Shown piece by piece: positions 28,833-41,941 of a stretch of 64,000 nt of DNA; positions within the stretch are counted from its first letter, which is position 1; every line of letters begins with the position of its first letter. Source of the stretch: Chloropicon primus (taxonomy: Eukaryota; Chlorophyta; Chloropicophyceae; Chloropicales; Chloropicaceae); NCBI GenBank assembly GCA_023205875.1, contig CP060758.1, positions 434,001-498,000 on the forward strand. The letters are read 5' to 3'. The notes under the pieces were generated by a model. It saw only the letters and a program-made list of their open reading frames with translations. It did not search any database and was not told the origin of the DNA. The translations under genes were made by a program, and so were the position numbers.

Positions 28833-29686
28833 CTAGCCCTCGGTCTCCTCCCCTTCGTTGTAGATCGCGGGCGTCTTGCCCTTCCACTCGTCCCAGAGCT
28901 TGTCGTTGGTGGCCAGCGAAGCCATGAAGTGGGCCACTTGGTACCTGCTCGTCTTGGCGGACCCGAGGACGGGCCCGCCATGCTTTTCGGCCGGCGAGGG
29001 GCTCACCCCGTAGTTGCTGTGCTCCTCCCCGTCCAGCAGATCGCCCGGGCGCACACAGACCCACTCGATCTCGGGGTGCTCCTTCGCGACCTCCATCGTC
29101 AGGTACCTGAAGAGGCGGCAGAGAAGGAAGGTCAGAAAAAGTCAGTCAGTCACAGACATCAGCGGTTTACGGCGAGTACTGAAGCAGGCGCTACTCACTC
29201 CGAGGCTTCCACGTTGTCCGCGTGGGGCGGCAAGGCAAAGTACAAGAGCCCCAACAGCATCCTCTCGTGCCAAGGGTAATTCTCGACCAGGAGCTTGTTT
29301 CTCACCCCATTGCTGTTCATCAGAATGATCTTTTTCTTCTTGCCCCTCGCACCCGAGCTGCCGAGGGCCTTGGCAACTCTCTTGACGGTGTCCCTCACGA
29401 GCCTTCGGGGGGCACCAAACACCCCCGCCATCGTGAGCGTGTGCCCCAAGCAAATCAGGACGGCGTCGCAATCCTTGACGAGGCCCTCCACCTCCCCTTC
29501 GCTCTCCATCCCCAGCACCGTGCCTTCCACTTGGTCGACCAGAACCACATCCTCCTTCAAGCACTCGGTCAGGCAATTCTCCCTCGAGCGGACCACCGCA
29601 GTGACCCGATGCTTCCCCCTCGCCAACTCCCTCGTCACCAACCTCCCCGTCTTCCCCGTCGCGCCAAGCACCACGAACTTCCTCAT
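28833..29686 (-). CDS. NAD(P)-binding Rossmann protein (atypical SDR), two exons
   Basis: Exons 29686-29199 and 29106-28833, with a 92-nt GT-AG intron, give 253 residues. The N-terminus KFVVLGATGKTGRLVTREL is the glycine-rich dinucleotide-binding turn of NAD(P)-binding atypical SDRs; DCDAVLICLGHT and IILMNSNGV are further Rossmann strands; EWVCVRPGDLLDG and SRYQVAHFMASLA are conserved C-terminal SDR elements. Such proteins may be reductases, epimerases or redox sensors; no substrate signature is clear. It is convergent with the dioxygenase gene, with 54 bp between stops. Confidence 0.8.
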
Positions 29687-30318
29687 ATCGCGACGATGGC
29701 GACGATCGCAACCTCACGAGACGTCCTCCCGCTTCCCGTGCCGACGCTCTTCTCTTCTCTTCTCTTCTCTCTCTCTCACCGGAGGAGGAGGAGGACTTGA
29801 GCTTGAGCTTGAGATTGGAGGCGAAGGCGAGTCCCGCACAACAGAGGGAAGGGCAAGAAGAATCGTGGCCCGCGATGCAAGACTCGAACCAGATGGCTTG
29901 ACTTGCTTCCGGGACAACCTAGCGCCTTGGAGATCGACAACACACGTTGCTCCCTCGATTGTCTGCTTCCGTGATTCTCTTGTTCGTCTCGGCTCGGCCC
30001 TCTGTGCGTTACGTTACACTCTCGCTCGAATCGTAACCGCCACGCCCCACAAACCAAACCAAGGGCTCCTAGGGCTTGGCTAGCGAGGCCAGGCGTCGCG
30101 TGTGTTTTTTGTTTTGTGTTGGTGTCCGACGGTTGGGAGGGAGAAAGGGGAAGGGGGGACGGCATCGTTGCGCTCGTTGAGTCGCGCTCTCGCCGCTTGC
30201 GTGGGTTTCGCTCGCTTGTTGGGTGGAAAGGAGGGAGGTCTCGTGTAACGCGTGAAGGGGGGTAGCCGCCTCGAAAAGCGGGAACGGAGGGAGGAGTTGC
30301 ACGGAGAGACCCTGCGCC
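29687..30318. other. Divergent intergenic region, no gene supported
   Basis: Separates the SDR gene (minus) from the membrane-protein gene (plus). A weak tRNA-Leu-like stretch on the minus strand (about 29860-29960) fails to form an acceptor or T stem and is not called. Otherwise only pyrimidine-rich runs (29745-29780). Confidence 0.55.
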
Positions 30319-32323
<2,005 letters not shown>

Positions 32324-32441
32324 CATGTATACTTTTTTAATTCTTATGGACGAGTGACGATCAAACGAGAGGAGTTGCACTACATGTGAAACATAAAATC
32401 GGGAAATAAGCGAATTAATATACAAACAATCAAGAATGCCC

Positions 32442-33788
32442 TTATAAGGAGTTTCCCGCGAAGAGGAATCTGTTCCACATCTCGCTGATCGCGTGCATTG
32501 CTTCAATGTACACGAGCTTTTCGCCCCTCCTGTACAGGATAGCATACGCCGCCCTCCTTTCCAGGCCCCCCGGCTTCAGCAAGAGTTCGTCATCCTCCTT
32601 GACGCTCGTCGGGAAAGCCTGGAGGGACTTCTGGCACGTCAGCATCACCTCTCTGAACACTTGGAGCTCGTTCTGCAGATTGAGGGGCTTGCCGCTTTCC
32701 AGGGCCCTGAAGTTGTCAAACTCACTCGGCTTCATCATGTGCACGCGGAGGGACGCGAAGAGGTCCTGGGGAATCTTTCCCTGTCTCTTGAGGATGAAGG
32801 TCTCCCTCTGCGCAACGTCGAGGTATTGAAGAATTCTCCTTTTCGTCTCCACAAATGGGTCGCTGGGGTCGCTACTCACGTGCAGCTCCACAAAGTCCTC
32901 TGGGTTGTTGACGAGGGAGAAGCCTTGGGTGAGCATGTAGCCGAAGTTCGGCTCGTTCCCCAGAAAGAGGTAAACTTGCTCCCCCTCCTCAAGGTCCTGG
33001 TCGGACACCACGGAGACAACCCCTTTGGTGTTGTCAATCTCCAGTCTCGATCCCGGCTGACCCGAGTTGAAGAGGTCGACTCCTGGGATCAGCAGGGGAA
33101 GGTTGACCCCCTCGTCCGTCTGCACGATGAAGGCTCTGGACAGGATGCAGCACGACGCCCACAGGAACCCTTGGATGTCGACGCCGAAGTCCTTGACGAG
33201 CTCCGCGTGCTGCAAGCTCTGCAAGGTGGGGAGGACGATTTGCGCAAACTCCGCCTGCAGAGCTTGCTTCTGCTGGATGACCTTGGGAAGGAGTTGCGTT
33301 CCGTTCAGCTCCCCGAGCTCCGCCATCGACCAAACCAGTGGCAAGTCGAATGTCTTGGGCAGGGACTCGATGTACGGCTGGAACGCAGACTCCTCGCCCA
33401 GAGCTCGCTCGTGCAGCAGGTGCAAGGCCAGCACAGAGTTCGAGCTGCAGTTGTTTCTCACGAGGTCCTCCACCACGGGCCTGAGCCTTCCCTCCGAGGC
33501 AGTCTTCAGGGATATCAGGGCGCTCGCCGGAACCTCCATGATCGTCTCGTTCGCCGGTATCCTCTCCTCCGCTTTCAGACCGAAACCCATCCCAGGGAAA
33601 ACGTCTTGAACCACCTTTGTGCTTATCTTCGACGGCGTCTCCCGATTCGTCAACCACTTGGCCAGGTTGGCCGTGAGTCCACCGCTGTGGGCGTTATCCG
33701 CCGCCGCGGCTGCAGTGGCCTCCCTCACCACCACCGCCACAACCAACCACACCACAACCTTACTGAGCCCCTTCCTCATGCCTGACAA
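32442..33788 (-). CDS. SET-domain methyltransferase, Rubisco-LSMT/SETD3 type, secreted or organellar
   Basis: 448 residues. After an N-terminal hydrophobic stretch (VVVWLVVAVVVREATA) comes a split SET domain of the LSMT/SETD3 class: GMGFGLKAEERIPANETIM, PLVWSMAELGELNGT, then SRAFI, LIPGVDLFN and VSDQDLEEGEQVYLFLGNEP. The C-terminal helical Rubisco-LSMT substrate-binding region follows. These enzymes methylate lysine or histidine in non-histone proteins such as Rubisco, fructose-bisphosphate aldolase or actin. The canonical NH motif near the active site reads LFNSG here, so activity is uncertain. The hydrophobic N-terminus suggests ER entry or an anchor. Confidence 0.75.
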   Translation of the reverse strand: MSGMRKGLSKVVVWLVVAVVVREATAAAAADNAHSGGLTANLAKWLTNRETPSKISTKVVQDVFPGMGFGLKAEERIPANETIMEVPASALISLKTASEGRLRPVVEDLVRNNCSSNSVLALHLLHERALGEESAFQPYIESLPKTFDLPLVWSMAELGELNGTQLLPKVIQQKQALQAEFAQIVLPTLQSLQHAELVKDFGVDIQGFLWASCCILSRAFIVQTDEGVNLPLLIPGVDLFNSGQPGSRLEIDNTKGVVSVVSDQDLEEGEQVYLFLGNEPNFGYMLTQGFSLVNNPEDFVELHVSSDPSDPFVETKRRILQYLDVAQRETFILKRQGKIPQDLFASLRVHMMKPSEFDNFRALESGKPLNLQNELQVFREVMLTCQKSLQAFPTSVKEDDELLLKPGGLERRAAYAILYRRGEKLVYIEAMHAISEMWNRFLFAGNSL

Positions 33789-34059
33789 AAACCGGGATGA
33801 AACCCCTCACCAAATCCAGAGTTCCTGGTCAAATGCTTCGAACGAGGTACGAGTGGAATGCTGGTGAGAAGCCCTTCGAAAACGTTTGGTCCTCTCCTCG
33901 AGCTTGCACGCACCAATCCGTAATAGCCCGCGATTCTGTCCAGCAATCAATCCACCAGGCGATGCTTCCCCTGTCCATGGGATCAATAAATTCTAGCAGA
34001 TGGATCGAGGAAAAGTCCAAAAGCGGACGTTCTCGATGTAATACAACTTTATAGAGCCC

Positions 34060-35856
34060 TTAGTAACCTATTCGGGACCCTGGAGGTCCCACCACCCCCG
34101 TCTCCAGCTGCTTGACAAAGAGCATGGACTCCCTCTGCGGGTCCACGAGACAGAGCCTCTCCTTTGGCAAAATCTCCCGGGCACTGTGAGCGGGCCCCTT
34201 GTTCTCGAAGCCCCTCGCGTCGAACCAGTCCCCCGTTCTCGTGGTCAGCAAAACCAACGTCTTGAGACCAGAATTTCTTGCCCTCTGCTCCACGAAATCC
34301 AGAAGGGCGTCGCCCCTGTGCTCTGTCCTAAATTCTTCCTGGACCACAAAGGCCGAGATCTCGCCCACGTCCTTGTCCAATTTCTTCAAAAGAGAGCAAC
34401 CAATGAGCTTCCTCTCCCGCTCGATCACGGTGAAGTCCTCAACATCCGCCCTGATCTCATCCAAGCTTCTTGTGATGAGGGTCCCAACCCTTTCAAGCGG
34501 GGCCAGCAGTCCCTTGAGCTGCTCGAGATCGGACAAGGTCGCAGGCCTCATGCCCTCGTACAAGTCCTTGGAGACCATGGTGCCGAGCCCGTCCCTGGTG
34601 TAAAGCTCCAGGAAAAGCGCCCCATCTGAGTACGCATTGATGAGGTGTGTCCTCGGCACGCCCTCTTTGCAAACTTGGAGTGCCAGTGAGAGCTCCAGAA
34701 CGTTGGGGTCCGCGTGGATATCCCCCCCCCTCAGCGTATTGGCCAAAGATGCGTTTGCGCAGGTTTCGCTCGTGCCGTTACTAGCGTCGGTGCCAGCTGT
34801 ACCCGGGATCCAAGAATACTTGTCATCCGACAGACCTATCCACGCCGGAAGATTCAAAGCGGCAACCTGCTCCCCGTGGTAGACAATGAGCTTGTCCGCC
34901 ATCAAGGCCTTGGAAACTTTCCTCGCGATGTCGAACGAGCTGCAGTTGAGCACTTGGCCACGTTCTGTGTAACCCAAATTATCGACCAAGACAATCTGAT
35001 TCTGTTCCATGTGCTGCAGAATAGCATCGGCCCAGACATTCCGAACCTCCCCAGTGTATTCAAAGTTGACGCCGTCCACGACACCCTTGTGCTTGGCCAT
35101 CACGAAGTTCCCGCTCACGACTTGAACCGGCGGCTTCAGCTGGCCGTTCGAACCATGGCCGTTCGCAGAGTCCCTGGACCTCCAGCTGTCTCTCCTCTGA
35201 TTATAGCCGTGTCTTCTCACGCTTCCCGCTGGAATGAACTTGGAAAGCTTCGCTTCTATGTCTATTCTCATCGCACCCGCGGCTTGCCTCGCTGCCTGCA
35301 AGGCCACCTCGCTTGTTACCCTGTAACCCCTCACGAACTCAGTCTCCTCTCCCATCTGTCTCAGCACCTTGTCGATGGAAGCTGTTGCTCCAAGAACAAT
35401 GCACAGTCTCACCCCGAGGTTCTGAAGCAGGGCCACATCTTGCAGGACGCTGTCCAAGACGTCGTTCTTGCCCTCTATGATGTACCCCGGCACCATGAGC
35501 ACGAAGGTCTTACTAAAGTGCTGGCCAATGTAAGGCGAAGCCTGGCGGAAAAACGACACCAGCTTGGGAAGATCGCTGTTGCTCATCACGTTGACGTGGG
35601 AGTAAGCGTCCGAGGACGCCGTCGGGCCCACAGATCCCCCCCCTTCACTCGAGGAAGAGCCGCTTCTCGCCGCCCCAAGTCCGAAGCTCCCCCCCCTCTC
35701 CACCTTCTTCGGTGGCCTTCCGCATCTTGTGCCAACTCCTCCGTACATCCTGCCACTCGTGCAAGGCCGAGGGCGGGCGCTGGCCACAGACTCTTTCCCC
35801 TGGCGCCCGGTGGGCGCCAGCCTTTGCCTCACGCCCGACATGAAACTCCCCGCCAC
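34060..35856 (-). CDS. NAGS: N-acetylglutamate synthase (amino-acid acetyltransferase), plastid
   Basis: 598 residues. A Ser/Arg/Gly-rich N-terminus is a probable transit peptide. It is followed by an amino-acid-kinase-like domain (FVLMVPGYIIEGKNDVLDS, VRLCIVLGATASIDKVL, IVLVDNLGYTERGQVLNC, INAYSDGALFLELYTRDGLG) and a C-terminal GNAT domain (FTVIERERKLIGCSLL, ISAFVVQEEFRTEHRGDALL). This is the ArgA-type fusion that acetylates glutamate in the first step of arginine synthesis and is usually arginine-regulated. A Gly/Asn/Arg-rich insertion (about residues 210-235) interrupts the kinase-like domain. Confidence 0.9.
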   Translation of the reverse strand: MAGSFMSGVRQRLAPTGRQGKESVASARPRPCTSGRMYGGVGTRCGRPPKKVERGGSFGLGAARSGSSSSEGGGSVGPTASSDAYSHVNVMSNSDLPKLVSFFRQASPYIGQHFSKTFVLMVPGYIIEGKNDVLDSVLQDVALLQNLGVRLCIVLGATASIDKVLRQMGEETEFVRGYRVTSEVALQAARQAAGAMRIDIEAKLSKFIPAGSVRRHGYNQRRDSWRSRDSANGHGSNGQLKPPVQVVSGNFVMAKHKGVVDGVNFEYTGEVRNVWADAILQHMEQNQIVLVDNLGYTERGQVLNCSSFDIARKVSKALMADKLIVYHGEQVAALNLPAWIGLSDDKYSWIPGTAGTDASNGTSETCANASLANTLRGGDIHADPNVLELSLALQVCKEGVPRTHLINAYSDGALFLELYTRDGLGTMVSKDLYEGMRPATLSDLEQLKGLLAPLERVGTLITRSLDEIRADVEDFTVIERERKLIGCSLLKKLDKDVGEISAFVVQEEFRTEHRGDALLDFVEQRARNSGLKTLVLLTTRTGDWFDARGFENKGPAHSAREILPKERLCLVDPQRESMLFVKQLETGVVGPPGSRIGY

Positions 35857-36236
35857 AACAACGTCGTCTTTGTCCTCTCCGTCCTCACCACTTGACCGTT
35901 TCCTTCACGCAAGGGCTCGAGCGAAAGATCATAACACGAATATTCTCCCCTTCCCCCTCTCCCCCGCCCTCCTGCCCCTCCCCCCTCCTCCTCGGCCACC
36001 TTCTGCCTCTCTCCCCTCCCTCTCCCTCCGTCCTCTCCCCTCGTTTTCGCGTCCTAAAATCCTCACCACAGGGTCGTTCTCTTCGACCAAGGGCTCGTTC
36101 GAAAGATCACGAGAAGCCCCTTCCACCTGAACCAACCTCCTTCTCTCTCCTCCCCTCCTCCTCCGTCACTCGCGTCTCCCCTCCCTCAGGACCCCTCCCT
36201 GTCGTGTCCTGGCGTCCTCCAGTGAGGTCCAGCACG
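35857..36236. other. Divergent promoter region with shared motif copies
   Basis: Between NAGS (minus) and the YEATS gene (plus). Two related copies of a motif seen elsewhere (CTTCACGCAAGGGCTCGAGC near 35901, CTTCGACCAAGGGCTCGTTC at 36081) lie at either end, separated by CCT-rich DNA. No gene is supported. Confidence 0.55.
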
Positions 36237-37093
36237 ATGGCGACGGCTTCCGGCTCAAAGTACGTGATGGGAAAGAAGGGCGAGAGACGCTTGAAGGACG
36301 TCGAGCTCTGCCTGCCCATCTGCGCCGGAACGGTGTCCTTCTGGCAAGGAAAAAAGGTAAACACTTCTTTCAATCCTTCCTTCCTTCAAACAAACAAACA
36401 AACAATCAATCAATCAATCTCAAGCGTTCGTTCCTTCCATCATGGTCTCGATCGGGATGAAGTTGGTGATGGCTGTTGTTGGATGGGCGGTGAGGTGTCT
36501 GATGTTCTGACTTCTGGGATGGTTTTGTTTTTGTGTTTCGGTTACGTTTCTCGCGTTGGGCGAAGGCGGACGAGTATAACGCACACAAGTGGACGGTGTA
36601 CGTGCGGAGTCCTGTGAATGAGGACCTCTCCCCTGCGGTGAAGAAGGTTGTGTTCCATCTGCATCATAGTTTCGCGGAGCCGGTGAGGGAGGTTCTTGAG
36701 CAGCCGTTCGAGTTGACGGAGACAGGATGGGGCGAGTTCGAGATAACTGCGACGGTTCACTTTGTTGACGAAGCGATGGAGGAGCCCTTCAAGTTGGCAC
36801 ACGGTTTGAAGCTCTTCCATACGAACGACCAGCCTCTGACGACCAAGAAGCCGGTGGTGAGCGAAACGTACGAGGAATTGGTGTTCTCGGAGCCAACGGA
36901 AGAGTTCCACAAGAAGGTTGTCCCGATTACCCCCAAGCCAGCGCCTCCCAGCCCCCTGCTGCCGCACTTTCCACAGCACTCGGACGCCGAGGAGTTTGGA
37001 AAGATAAGCAAAGCCAGGGAACGGATCGCCAACCTCGTGTCTGCGGCCAAGCAGCAAGCTGGTGGCGGCCCGATCAAGATGGAAGTGAACTAG
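36237..37093 (+). CDS. YEATS-domain protein (GAS41/YAF9/TAF14-like), two exons
   Basis: Exons 36237-36356 and 36566-37093 (209-nt intron, phase 0) give 215 residues. The YEATS fold is clear: DVELCLPICAGTVSFW, the splice-spanning GKKADEYNAHKWTVYVRSP, VVFHLHHSFAEPVREV, then FELTETGWGEFEITA and the LKLF block. The C-terminus ends in a short coiled coil. YEATS readers bind acylated histone H3 and sit in NuA4, SWR1 or TFIID/F complexes; length and coiled coil fit GAS41/YAF9. An acidic start context and a clean ATG support the first exon. Confidence 0.9.
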
Positions 37094-37173
37094 AAGCATC
37101 GCGAGCGTGGGGTGCCTTGTATAACATTAAAATTAATCGTACGGAGAGAAAACCACACACACAAAGCAAGGTC

Positions 37174-37265
37174 GAATGCTGGATGGAGGTAAACGCAACT
37201 CAGCAAGGCCGATCCCTCCACAACATAATCCATCCATCCATCCATCCATCCATCCATCCATCATC

Positions 37266-37308
<43 letters not shown>

Positions 37309-37490
37309 TCTCCCTCTCTCTGCTCCAAGGAGCCAAGGAGCCAGGTGTTCTGAATCAACACTTGTGGATGCCTGGGATCCCCGGAGGCTGGATGGAGGCA
37401 AGCGCGACTCAGCAAGGCCGATCCCTCCACAACACAATCCATCCATCCATCCACCCACCCACCCACCATCACCTCTCTCTCTCTCTTGCT
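37174..37490. repeat. Tandem duplication in the 5' region of the S28 peptidase gene
   Basis: GCTGGATGGAGG through ACTCAGCAAGGCCGATCCCT and CCACAACA is present near 37174 and again near 37382 with few changes. Each copy ends in (CCAT)n followed by (CT)n. Offset about 208 bp. The frame of the downstream gene is open through this region, but the codons are microsatellite-derived and are not included in the gene. Confidence 0.8.
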
Positions 37491-37595
37491 CCTCCCCTCC
37501 TCCCCACGCTCATGCCTGATGATGATTCTCTGGCATGCGCTGTCAGTCAGCTACAGCCAGAGGGTGGCGACGGAGGCTCTCAAGGCACAACCACG

Positions 37596-39266
37596 ATGAA
37601 GAGAGCGCACAAACCCAACCCCAACCCCAACCCCTACCGATGCCGATACCAATGCCGATACCGATACCTTGTTGCTGTGGTCGTCTCGTTGGCGTTTCTC
37701 TTGGGCAAGAGGACGGAAGCGAAGAGGCCTCCGACATCTCTCTTCCCAGTCCCTGCCCATGAAGCCGGCTTGTTGTTCGACCCGACAGAGGGGGAGAAGA
37801 AGAACAACGGAAGGAGCACGAACCTCATTGACTTGTGCAAGGAGTTTTACTATGATTCGGACGTGGACCACTTCTCATGGTCACTCAAGTCGCGGACGTA
37901 CAAGCAGAGGGTGTTTGTGTGCGACAAGTATTGGCAAGACCGTTCGGTGGACGCTGACGGCAAGGAGAAGAAGGTGAGGGGGCCCATATTTTTTTATACT
38001 GGGAACGAGGCGGACGTGACGCTGTACCTCAACGCGACTGGGTTCATGTGGGAGTATGCTCCTGAGGTTGGAGCCTTACTGGTGTTCGCCGAGCACAGGT
38101 ACTACGGGAAGTCGAGCCCCTTTGGGAGCGATGACAGGGAAAACTTGCAGTACCTGACATCGGAGCAGGCCTTGGCGGACTACGCGAACCTCATAGAGTA
38201 CATCAAGGAGGACTGGGGAGCTATAGACAGTCCGGTCATCTGTTTCGGTGGTAGCTACGGGGGGATGCTCTCGTCGTGGTTTCGGATGAAGTATCCTCAC
38301 GTCGTTGACGGTGCGTTTGCCGCCTCGGCGCCGATCTGGAGCTTCCTCGGGGAGCTTCCCCCCTACGACGCGGGCTCTTTCGCGAAGGTTGTCACTTACG
38401 ACGCCACCAGGGAAGCCGGAGCGAGCGAGTACTGTGCCCAGAACATCAGAAGCTCTTGGGTTGCGGCGCAGAACATGAGCTGGACGAGCCAAGGGAGGGA
38501 CCACATCAGGCAGGCGTTCCAGCTGTGCGACGACGTCCCGCTAGAGTCGTCATACAACTTGACGTCGCTCCTGTACTGGGCCCAGACGTCCTTTGACTAC
38601 ATGGCGATGGGAAACTACCCTTACCCCTCGAGCTACATGACGAACGGCAAGGGAGACCTGCCAGCGTACCCGATGAGGGTTGCTTGCGAGGCGTTCCAAA
38701 GCCAGAGGATGAGCGACGCCGAGCTGGTGAGCGCACTTGCCCAAGCCTCGAAGGTTTGGTACAACTACACAAACTCCATGGAGTGCCTCGACTATCGCAA
38801 GGGGGTGAACCCCGAGACCCAGAGCGTCGGGGAGATGTGGGACTACCAGTTCTGCACGGAGATGTTCATGCCGTCGAGCAGAGATGGGATCCACGACATG
38901 TTCTTCCCCCAGCCTTTCGATTACGGTTACCAGATCGAGAACTGCCAGAAGGTTTGGGGCGTCACCCCACGACCTTACTGGGTTACGGTGAACTTTGGAG
39001 GGAAGGACATCAACGCGTTTTCCAACATCATCTTCTCAAACGGAGAGTATGACCCGTGGAGGGGTGGGGGCGTTCTGTACAACGTCACCGAGTCCATCCA
39101 CGCCATTTTCATCGACGGCGGTGCCCATCACCTGGACTTCATGTGGTCCACCAAGTACGACCCTCCGTCCGTGCTGCAAGCGAGGGCCCAGGAGCGCGAC
39201 ATCATTCACGAGTGGATCGAGGACGCCTACAAGAGGAAAGTCTCCGGTCGCACGTACTCGTTCTGA
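37596..39266 (+). CDS. Serine peptidase S28 (lysosomal Pro-X carboxypeptidase / DPP2-like)
   Basis: 556 residues from ATG 37596. A basic N-terminus is followed by a signal anchor (YLVAVVVSLAFLL), then the S28 fold. FYTGNEADVTLYLNATGFMW, LLVFAEHRYYGKSSPFG and YANLIEYIKEDWGA are typical. The catalytic triad is visible as GGSYGGMLSSW (Ser), FSNGEYDPWRGGG (Asp) and IDGGAHHLDF (His). S28 enzymes cleave after or before proline in secretory or lysosome-like compartments. The frame stays open upstream, with another ATG at 37512, through the duplicated repeat region; 37596 gives the best signal sequence. Confidence 0.88.
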   Translation: MKRAHKPNPNPNPYRCRYQCRYRYLVAVVVSLAFLLGKRTEAKRPPTSLFPVPAHEAGLLFDPTEGEKKNNGRSTNLIDLCKEFYYDSDVDHFSWSLKSRTYKQRVFVCDKYWQDRSVDADGKEKKVRGPIFFYTGNEADVTLYLNATGFMWEYAPEVGALLVFAEHRYYGKSSPFGSDDRENLQYLTSEQALADYANLIEYIKEDWGAIDSPVICFGGSYGGMLSSWFRMKYPHVVDGAFAASAPIWSFLGELPPYDAGSFAKVVTYDATREAGASEYCAQNIRSSWVAAQNMSWTSQGRDHIRQAFQLCDDVPLESSYNLTSLLYWAQTSFDYMAMGNYPYPSSYMTNGKGDLPAYPMRVACEAFQSQRMSDAELVSALAQASKVWYNYTNSMECLDYRKGVNPETQSVGEMWDYQFCTEMFMPSSRDGIHDMFFPQPFDYGYQIENCQKVWGVTPRPYWVTVNFGGKDINAFSNIIFSNGEYDPWRGGGVLYNVTESIHAIFIDGGAHHLDFMWSTKYDPPSVLQARAQERDIIHEWIEDAYKRKVSGRTYSF

Positions 39267-39355
39267 AGCAAGAAGGAACGCGCCCTCGTCTCGCTGTTGT
39301 ATTAACACTCTCAATATTTTATAACACTTTTTTTGCTTTTCGCGCCAAACTCCTC

Positions 39356-40250
<895 letters not shown>

Positions 40251-40273
40251 TTTCTGTTTCGGTCCTGTTCGAG

Positions 40274-41607
40274 TTAAACGGTGACGTTGGTCACCTTGTG
40301 CTTTTTGTCGATGCGTTTCATGATTCCCGCAACGACTTTCCCTGGGCCCAACTCGTAGCTCGTCTCCAAGCCGCTCTCGAGGAGTCCGCCGAGGGTGGTC
40401 TCCCACTGCACGGGGGAGGTCACCTGCATGGCGAGGATCGATTTGATGACCTCGGGGTCGCTGTGGGCCTTGGCATCCACGTTGGAATAGACTGGAATCC
40501 TCGGTGCCTTGATCTCAGTCTGAGAGAGGACCTCCTGCAGCTTCTCCACGGCGCTGTCCATGTACTTCGTGTGGAAGGCCCCCGCCACGGCAAGCCTCAC
40601 CGTCATCCTGGCCTTGAACTCCGGCTTTGCCTTCGCTTCGAGAACCTCGATGGCCTTGACCGTGCCCGAGACCGCGTAATTGCCGTTGCACAGAAAGTTC
40701 GCAACCTGGACGGACTCCCCCTCGCCAGCCTCCTCCGTGGCCGCTTTGCAGAGCTCCTCGACCTTGTCGGCCTTCAGCCCGATGACGCTGCACATGGCAG
40801 TCGGCCTGGAGTCCGCTGCCGCCTGCATGGCCTCTCCCCTCGCCTTGACGATCTTCAAGCCGTCCTCAAAGCTTAAGGCTCCCGCGAAGCAGAGGGCGGT
40901 ATACTCGCCCAGACTCAAGCCCGCCGCAACATTCGTGGAGTCGATGACGCCCTGACCCCCGTCCTGGGACTTCAGCTCCTCCACTGCGGCCATCGAAGCC
41001 ACGAAGATGGCCGGCTGGCTCACCGCGGTGGAGTTCAACTTGTCTGCAGGGCCATTGACGCAGACGTCCAGCAGGTCGTACCCCAAGACCTCCGATGCCT
41101 TCTCGAAGAGCTTCTTCGCGGCATCGTTCTTCTCGCACACCTCGCCGCACATCCCGACGCTCTGAGCTCCCTGTCCCGGAAAGAAGAAAGCAACCGACGG
41201 CTTCACCTGCAAGAGGAAGAGGACAGGAGATGAAAAGCAACCACAGGCAGGCGGTCCGTCAGTTCAAGTCCAAAAGAGGAACACAGAGAGACAGAGAGAC
41301 AGAGACAGACAGAGAGAGAGAGAGAGCAGCGACGTACCTCGGCGAACTTGCCGTCCGTGGAGGACGTCGGAACCTCAACAGCCGTAGCAAAAGTCCTGGT
41401 CGACCTTCCCGCGAGCCACGCCGTGTGGTTGCTTGTCCTCGCTCCTCGTCCTCTCAAGCCCACAACGGGGTGGGATGACGACGCGAGGGGCGTCGTCGTG
41501 GTGACCGCCGCCGCGGCCTTCCTCGTGGTCGCCGCGGCCTTGGTCCTCATCTGCCTCAGCGCGAAGCACTTCAAGTTCATCTTCGACGAGGACGCCAACG
41601 CCACCAT
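40274..41607 (-). CDS. FABD: Malonyl-CoA:ACP transacylase (FabD), plastid, two exons
   Basis: Exons 41607-41338 and 41206-40274 (131-nt intron, phase 0, junction FAE-VKPSVAF) give 400 residues. The first exon is an Ala/Thr/Arg-rich transit peptide. The second is the transacylase: FFFPGQGAQSVGM, the nucleophile elbow GLSLGEYTALCFAGAL, MCSVIGL, NYAVSGTVKAIEVL and the active-site AGAFHTKYMDSA. It loads malonyl groups onto ACP for plastid fatty-acid synthesis. The His before Ser in the bacterial GHSLG motif is Leu here, as in plant plastid enzymes. Confidence 0.93.
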
Positions 41608-41649
41608 CTTGCTGCTCCTGCCTTTATCCGATCAGATGAGGATTGATCC

Positions 41650-41850
41650 TCGGCCTCTCGTTGCTCGAGGAAGAGGGGACAAGGGTAATGATGATGCAAG
41701 AGAGGTTGAGCGACCTCCAGCAGGAGTGTGTTCTAGAGATAAGCTCCATGTCTCTCTCTATCTATCTCTGTCTCTCTAGTGGCCTCTCCGTTGCTGCCGC
41801 TGCTGGAGGAAGAGGGGACAAGGGTGATGATGATGCAAGAGAGGTTGCTT
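41650..41850. repeat. Tandem duplication upstream of FabD
   Basis: GAGGAAGAGGGGACAAGGGT and GATGATGCAAGAGAGGTTG occur at about 41669 and again at about 41806 with single-base differences, separated by a (CT)n-rich stretch. No gene is supported between 41608 and 41941. Confidence 0.75.
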
Positions 41851-41941
41851 AGTTGGATGCTAAAGTGGAGTTGGCAACATAAAAATATATACGTATATTT
41901 ATTTTGTTCCCTGTTTCATTCGCCAGGACGACGGGCTTTCT

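Noticed and set aside
29860-29960. tRNA-Leu-like stretch on the minus strand (AAGGCGCT, GGTTCGAGTC)
   Set aside because: No pairing acceptor stem, T stem has two mismatches, D loop lacks GG; neither normal nor permuted order gives a cloverleaf.
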